64,000 bases of DNA, taken from positions 14,177,065 through 14,241,064 of the forward strand of contig NC_063452.1 in assembly GCF_020379485.1 (NCBI RefSeq), written 5' to 3'. The translations under genes were made by a program, and so were the position numbers. This DNA is from Brassica napus (taxonomy: Eukaryota > Streptophyta > Magnoliopsida > Brassicales > Brassicaceae). Shown here piece after piece: positions 60,436-64,000 of this stretch (positions within the stretch are counted from its first letter, which is position 1; each line of letters starts with the position of its first letter). The notes beneath the pieces were generated by a model. The model did not search any database. It was not told where the DNA came from and saw only the letters and a program-made list of their open reading frames with translations.

Positions 60436-60795
60436 AGTGGTGTTGTTTTTCACCGGATGAACAGTGTCAGGATGAACAGTGTTCGGATGAACTGTGCCCG
60501 AATGAACAGTGTCACGATGAATAGTGCCCAAATGAACAGTGTCACGGTGAACAGTGTCGATCGACGCGGGATGCAGTGTCGATCGACGCGGGATACAGTG
60601 TCGATCGACGGGAGATGAACAGTATCGATTGACGCGGGATGAACAGTGTCGATTGACGGGAGATGAATAGTGTCGATCGACGAAAGATGAATAGTGTCGA
60701 GATGAACAGTACCTCGATGAACAGTACATGAATGAACATTGCCGTGATGAACAGTGCTGGAGTGAATAGTACCATTATGAATAGTGTTATCCAAC
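60436..60795 (-). repeat. 'gaacagtgtc' coding repeat array in gag of copy 2
   Basis: Plus-strand GATGAACAGTGTC units of about 15-21 bp, some joined to GATCGACGCGG, alternate over ~360 bp. They encode DTVHP/DTVHS and SIDTVHPA repeats on the minus strand. A frame change lies inside the array (near 60590). Confidence 0.9.
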
Positions 60796-61065
60796 ACAAG
60801 TTGGATAGTGTCGTTCGATGCTTGGTTCACGCTGTCGATCGATGCTACTTGGAGGGTGTCGATCGATTCTTCCCTCGTAGACTTATGGATCGTGCGTGAA
60901 TCAGCAGGCTCCTTCTTTGAAGAACCCATAAATCCTCTCTTCATTGTTGTTCCTGGTACTAAGATGTATGAACCTGAAACTGAAGAAAAAATTTTATCAG
61001 TTTTTTGAACAATAGTAAAACCTAGACTAAATCTAACTAAACAAGAGCTAATGGCGATCAAAGCT

Positions 61066-61082
61066 CCCTGGCAACGATGCCA
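61066..61082 (-). promoter_or_regulatory. Degenerate tRNA-Asp primer site, gypsy copy 2
   Basis: CCCTGGCAACGATGCCA differs from copy 1 and tRNA-Asp at three of 17 positions, all transitions, four bases inside the LTR at 61087. Priming would be weakened, so the changes are probably post-insertion decay. Confidence 0.8.
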
Positions 61083-61086
61083 AATT

Positions 61087-62470
61087 TGATATCACTCAAA
61101 TTACCCTAAGGAGTGATTTATACTCTCCCAAATCAGAGGTTGAGTTGTAGTACTTAGGGATCGAATTCACAGGGAGCTAGGGAACTAATTAGATCTAAAC
61201 AGTTTATGATTAAGCTAGGCTAATAGTTTATAAAGCAGTAAATAAGCAGTAAACAAGTTGAACAAGACAATTGTTCAGCTTGGCAGGGAGTTGTTTAATG
61301 GAAGGATGGTTTGCTAGATTTAGGGTTTCGATTCAGGAAATTAGGATTATAATGATATAGATGCATAAGATGTTTGTTGGATGGACAAAAACTCAAACAA
61401 TAACAATAATCTACCAGCTCTCGCATGTCTAGATAATATATCACTATATCTAAGATCTCAACTCTCGCATGTTGATCTGTAGAAAGTGTCGATCGACGAT
61501 TTAATTGGAATGTCGATCGATACAACTACCGAGTTGTCGATCGACGATCCTTCCAGTGAGTTTTACCGAGCAGGTTTGAACTATGTCCACTAGGTTCCTA
61601 GCACAATATGAATTATTCAGGAGATAAACCATGCTCTCGCGTGCGCCTATTCATCCTAACATCATAGTTCTAGTTCGCGACTCTAGAACACAAACAATAA
61701 GTGCAATTCAATTGATGGACATCCTAACAACTTAGAAATCTATATTTGGGGCTAATCCCTCATCCTATCTGAACCCTAAACCTAACAGGTGGATATATTC
61801 AGACATGAAGTTGTCACAGAAAATCATAGAAGAATAGATAAGAAATTGCAATAGATATTATAAAACCAATGGAGTTCCAAGATGACTCTCAAGGAGTTCC
61901 TCTCTTCTCTCCTAACTTAGAACTATGAATAAAATAAAGCTTAGATAGTGTAGCAGTCAACAATGGCTTATAAATAACATAAATAGGGTTTCTGGTTGTC
62001 AAATGGTATTCTGGTAATTTGGAGTTGATTCTGGGCTTCAGCGGTCATAAAATATGCTCAGCCCATATTCTGGCATCACTGTCGATCGACACCAATACTG
62101 CAACATCGATCGATAGTCCTTCATCTCCTCGACAGCTTCCTCTCGCGAGGTAGACTGACTACTCTTCAGTAAAACGAGCATAACGTACAGAACGCTGACT
62201 GGCCTCAAACCGGTGGCACTGGAAATCTAACTCAAAGAAATATCCTGTGTCAAAATATGAGCTCAATCTAACGGTGGGAAGGTCTCCATCCATAGCTAGA
62301 CATCTGACGCGTCTGTACAGTTCTACACCTCAAAAGGCTCTAAAATCATCATATTTCTCCAGAACGTACATGAACCTGTAAATACTCTAAATAGACTCTA
62401 TACAGTAGTAAATATATATTAAAACACTTATAGACCATGATTAAAGGTGGGTAAAATCCATGGTCTATCA
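61087..62470 (-). repeat. 5' LTR of gag-only gypsy copy 2
   Basis: 1384 bp with the same ends as the 54944-56378 copy, and similar along its length by eye apart from small indels. TCGATCGA clusters lie near 61487-61545 and 62080-62115. Confidence 0.9.
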
Positions 62471-62686
62471 TATGACATTGGTGCCTATGACATCAAGACG
62501 ATCAATCGTACATTATTTTGTTTGCGGCATCTTGTTGTGCAAGGAGCTCCATCATGTCTTTCATCATGGTCATCATAGTGGCGAGATCAATTATTGGCGG
62601 GGTGGTCCATGTGCCACTGAGATCACCTCATGTCAATTTTGATTTTTTTTGGCGTTGATTTATAAATCTCCACAGATGATGCCAAT
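62471..62686 (-). pseudogene. N-terminus of the Tat-type gag relic and its primer site
   Basis: The minus strand reads TTPPIIDLATMMTMMKDMM and ELLAQQDAANKIMYD, then, after a frame change, the sequence that continues at 54943 on the other side of gypsy copy 2 (MLLAAKNNEPETLRR). Just upstream, TTGGCATCATCTGTGGAGA (62668-62686 region, minus strand) looks like a primer site for a tRNA ending CCA, next to an LTR end. Confidence 0.65.
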
Positions 62687-62981
62687 TGTTTTCCTTTCAA
62701 AAAGCCAAATTACGCATGCGTCTGATACGTGGTTGTGGGTTCAATCTCTATAGAAGGCGTCAATTATTTAATTTGAACTCGACACGTACTGTGCTCGAAT
62801 TCAATGGTGAGTAATTTGAAAAACATTATTGATTGATCAAAGACGATTGCAAGAAAAAGAAACTAAAAAATCTAAAAAGTGTGATGACTTCAGCAAGAAC
62901 AATAAGCAGTCAAAACTCCACCTCTCGTGTTGAATTGCGTGTGTATGAATATTTTTCCTCGTCTCTGGTCTATTCTTTTTG
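62687..62981 (-). repeat. Probable 5' LTR remnant of the Tat-type relic
   Basis: Starts TGTTTTCCTTTC on the plus strand directly beside the primer-site sequence, as an LTR end should. The far boundary is not visible and is probably disrupted by the MITE at 62984. It contains 'attgattgatcaaag', which also occurs at 53062 at the other end of the relic. Confidence 0.45.
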
Positions 62982-62983
62982 TA

Positions 62984-63358
62984 GGCCATATTCGTTTACG
63001 GGTCGCGTGACTTGCGACCTGCGATTAAGATTGTGTTCGTTTATGTGTCGTGCGATCTGCGATTTGCGATCCGCGACTAAACATGCGACCTACGACTAAA
63101 ATTATGTTTGTTTACGTGTCGCGTAACCTGCGACCTGCGACCAGTTGCGGGATCAAAATTTTCTTAGTTTTTAGTCGTTATTTTTTCAAGCGACTTGAAT
63201 CAGAACCTGCAATTGGTCGCGCGATCAATCGCGCGACATCAAAATGATCAACAACCTACGATCTGCGACTTGCGACCAATGTTACGCGACAGCAAAACAA
63301 ACAACAACGTCGCATGTCGCAAGTCGCAAGATCATGCGACATGTAAACGAACAGGGCC
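62984..63358. mobile_element. MITE with GTCGC-rich subterminal repeats
   Basis: The left end GGCCATATTCGTTTACGGGT and the right end (reverse complement GGCCCTGTTCGTTTACATGT) are inverted repeats. The interior is filled with TGCGACCTGCGA / GTCGCAAGTCGC motifs in both orientations. Size is about 375 bp with no coding capacity. The GGCC(C)TGTTCG end suggests hAT or PIF/Harbinger, but I could not find an unambiguous target duplication. Confidence 0.7.
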
Positions 63359-64000
63359 ATAGTCAACTTATTTTCTTATTTTCTCTAAATTGTTCTAATT
63401 CTTTGAGTGACTTTTGGTAAGGGTTGTAGTTTTAAAATTTTTGCTGTAGAAAAAAATATGTAGACTTTTTGCCGTGACTTTAGATTTTATTGCTGTAGAA
63501 TTTTATGGAAAGCACCAAAAAATTGCTTTGGATATTTGGCTCTGCAGAGCACTTATACAGCTGTAGGTTATTTCAAGAGCTGTGGTTTCAAAAAAAAATT
63601 TAAAACTTGATTGCTCTGAATTTGGTGCTTTAGAAATAAATAGGATTGTGGACAGCACCTACATCAACTACCAATCACCCAATAAACTGGACCGGCCTCT
63701 ATTTACTCGATAAGTCTTTTTTTTTTATTCGATAAGTCTTGTTGAGAGATTTAATCTATTTCTAACATAATCGATCATAAACCATTATATTTTAGGTCAT
63801 TCTATCATAGAATATAAATAATATTTAAATTGATTTCTGTGAATAAAACTTCTATGTTCATTAACTTAATGCTGAATATTTAATATAATTAAATCAAATC
63901 TGATTATATTTTACTTGATAAATTCTACAATTAATTTACATTTCCAACATGATAACTAATGATAATGATAGTCATAAAATGTAATTAATCAAAAAAATGG
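63359..64000. other. Terminal stretch, possible further MITE, otherwise AT-rich
   Basis: Between about 63410 and 63680 phrases of the 'gctgtag/ctacagc' kind recur in both orientations (63441, 63491, 63558). The ends 'ttttggtaagggttgtag' and 'ctacatcaactaccaatcac' form a weak inverted repeat, so a decayed MITE is likely. The remaining 300 bases are AT-rich with no gene. Confidence 0.4.

Larger units (their letters stand above)
58495..61061 (-). pseudogene. Gag of gag-only gypsy copy 2, SID-repeat protein, broken
   Basis: Reading right to left, a probable start MGSSKKEPADSRT lies at 60929, after a splice-acceptor-like TTTCTTCAGTTTCAG. It is followed by long runs of SIDTVHP/DTVH units, a frame change near 60590, then VKNNTTCGETEKIEVVILKV (about 60420). 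A gag-core-like stretch follows at 60340-60000 (NDFNLSRE, stop TAG at 60255-60257, YDWVGQDPFQGLPRQDP, NHIEELEDLVSR, AFLYKFLDDAEATRE). Further breaks follow, then an octapeptide TTSTSTDG array (59878-59600). The last part is open for 320 codons (59457-58495): SSIDTHP-like repeats, HLRPLICAEEAAGFHKRVKR, VEFPIPPDKGVHLSSY and a basic C-terminus. Without the breaks it would be a large gag-like protein. Whether it packages RNA is unknown. Confidence 0.78.
54944..62470 (-). mobile_element. Gag-only Ty3/gypsy element, copy 2 (minus strand)
   Basis: LTRs at 54944-56378 and 61087-62470 have the same ends as copy 1. Inside lie a primer site (61066-61082), a gag-derived region (58495-61061), about 2.1 kb of noncoding DNA and a purine tract. 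Flanks CATGA (54939-54943) and TATGA (62471-62475) match at four of five bases, and the interrupted Tat gag reads across once the element is set aside. No RT, RNase H or integrase is encoded. Confidence 0.9.

Overview
The window looks like a repeat-rich chromosome region of a Brassicaceae plant, most likely Brassica or a close relative. The evidence is plant-only transposon lineages (Athila and Tat Ty3/gypsy, a CACTA element with a tnp2-type transposase, an Emigrant-like MITE), plant-type GT-AG introns, AT-rich intergenic DNA, and gag sequences rich in SID tripeptides that I recall from Brassica. I found no host gene, tRNA, rRNA or CRISPR array. The window is a stack of transposable elements in several layers, separated by unassigned AT-rich DNA.

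Left block (about 1.1-19.1 kb): a 573-bp hAT-like MITE with an 8-bp target duplication, then a minus-strand Ty1/copia relic (3' LTR and RNase H at 1.7-2.5 kb; gag, protease and pre-integrase at 18.5-19.1 kb). The copia relic is interrupted by a minus-strand gag-only gypsy element (2476-18507). That element is itself interrupted by a plus-strand Tat-lineage gypsy (7315-16933) with three LTR copies, a pol frame broken by nonsense codons and an antisense ORF.

Middle block (19.3-43.7 kb): an Emigrant-like MITE, two head-to-tail Helitron-like units, and a structurally complete Athila element (24529-43699) with a perfect TACTA target duplication. The Athila carries an apparently intact autonomous CACTA transposon (32982-41241) with a TAT target duplication, identical 17-bp terminal inverted repeats and two intron-containing genes that splice in frame (a tnp2-type transposase and a TnpA-like protein). 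The CACTA is the one system in the window that looks capable of activity: by analogy with En/Spm, the first gene would supply cleavage and strand transfer and the second would bind the repeated subterminal motifs.

Right block (43.7-64 kb): a decayed copia, a Stowaway-like MITE, a diverged relative of the gag-only gypsy LTR, a TRIM-like element, a LINE RNase H fragment, and a Tat-type gag relic. The gag relic is interrupted by a second gag-only gypsy copy (54944-62470) with near-matching 5-bp target duplications. A GTCGC-rich MITE follows.

The two gag-only gypsy copies belong to one family: LTRs of about 1.3-1.4 kb, a tRNA-Asp primer site, TCGATCGA-rich DNA read as SID repeats, and no pol. 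They would need enzymes from an autonomous relative. Boundaries and reading frames were worked out by eye. Lineage names rest on recalled family features, not on database searches.
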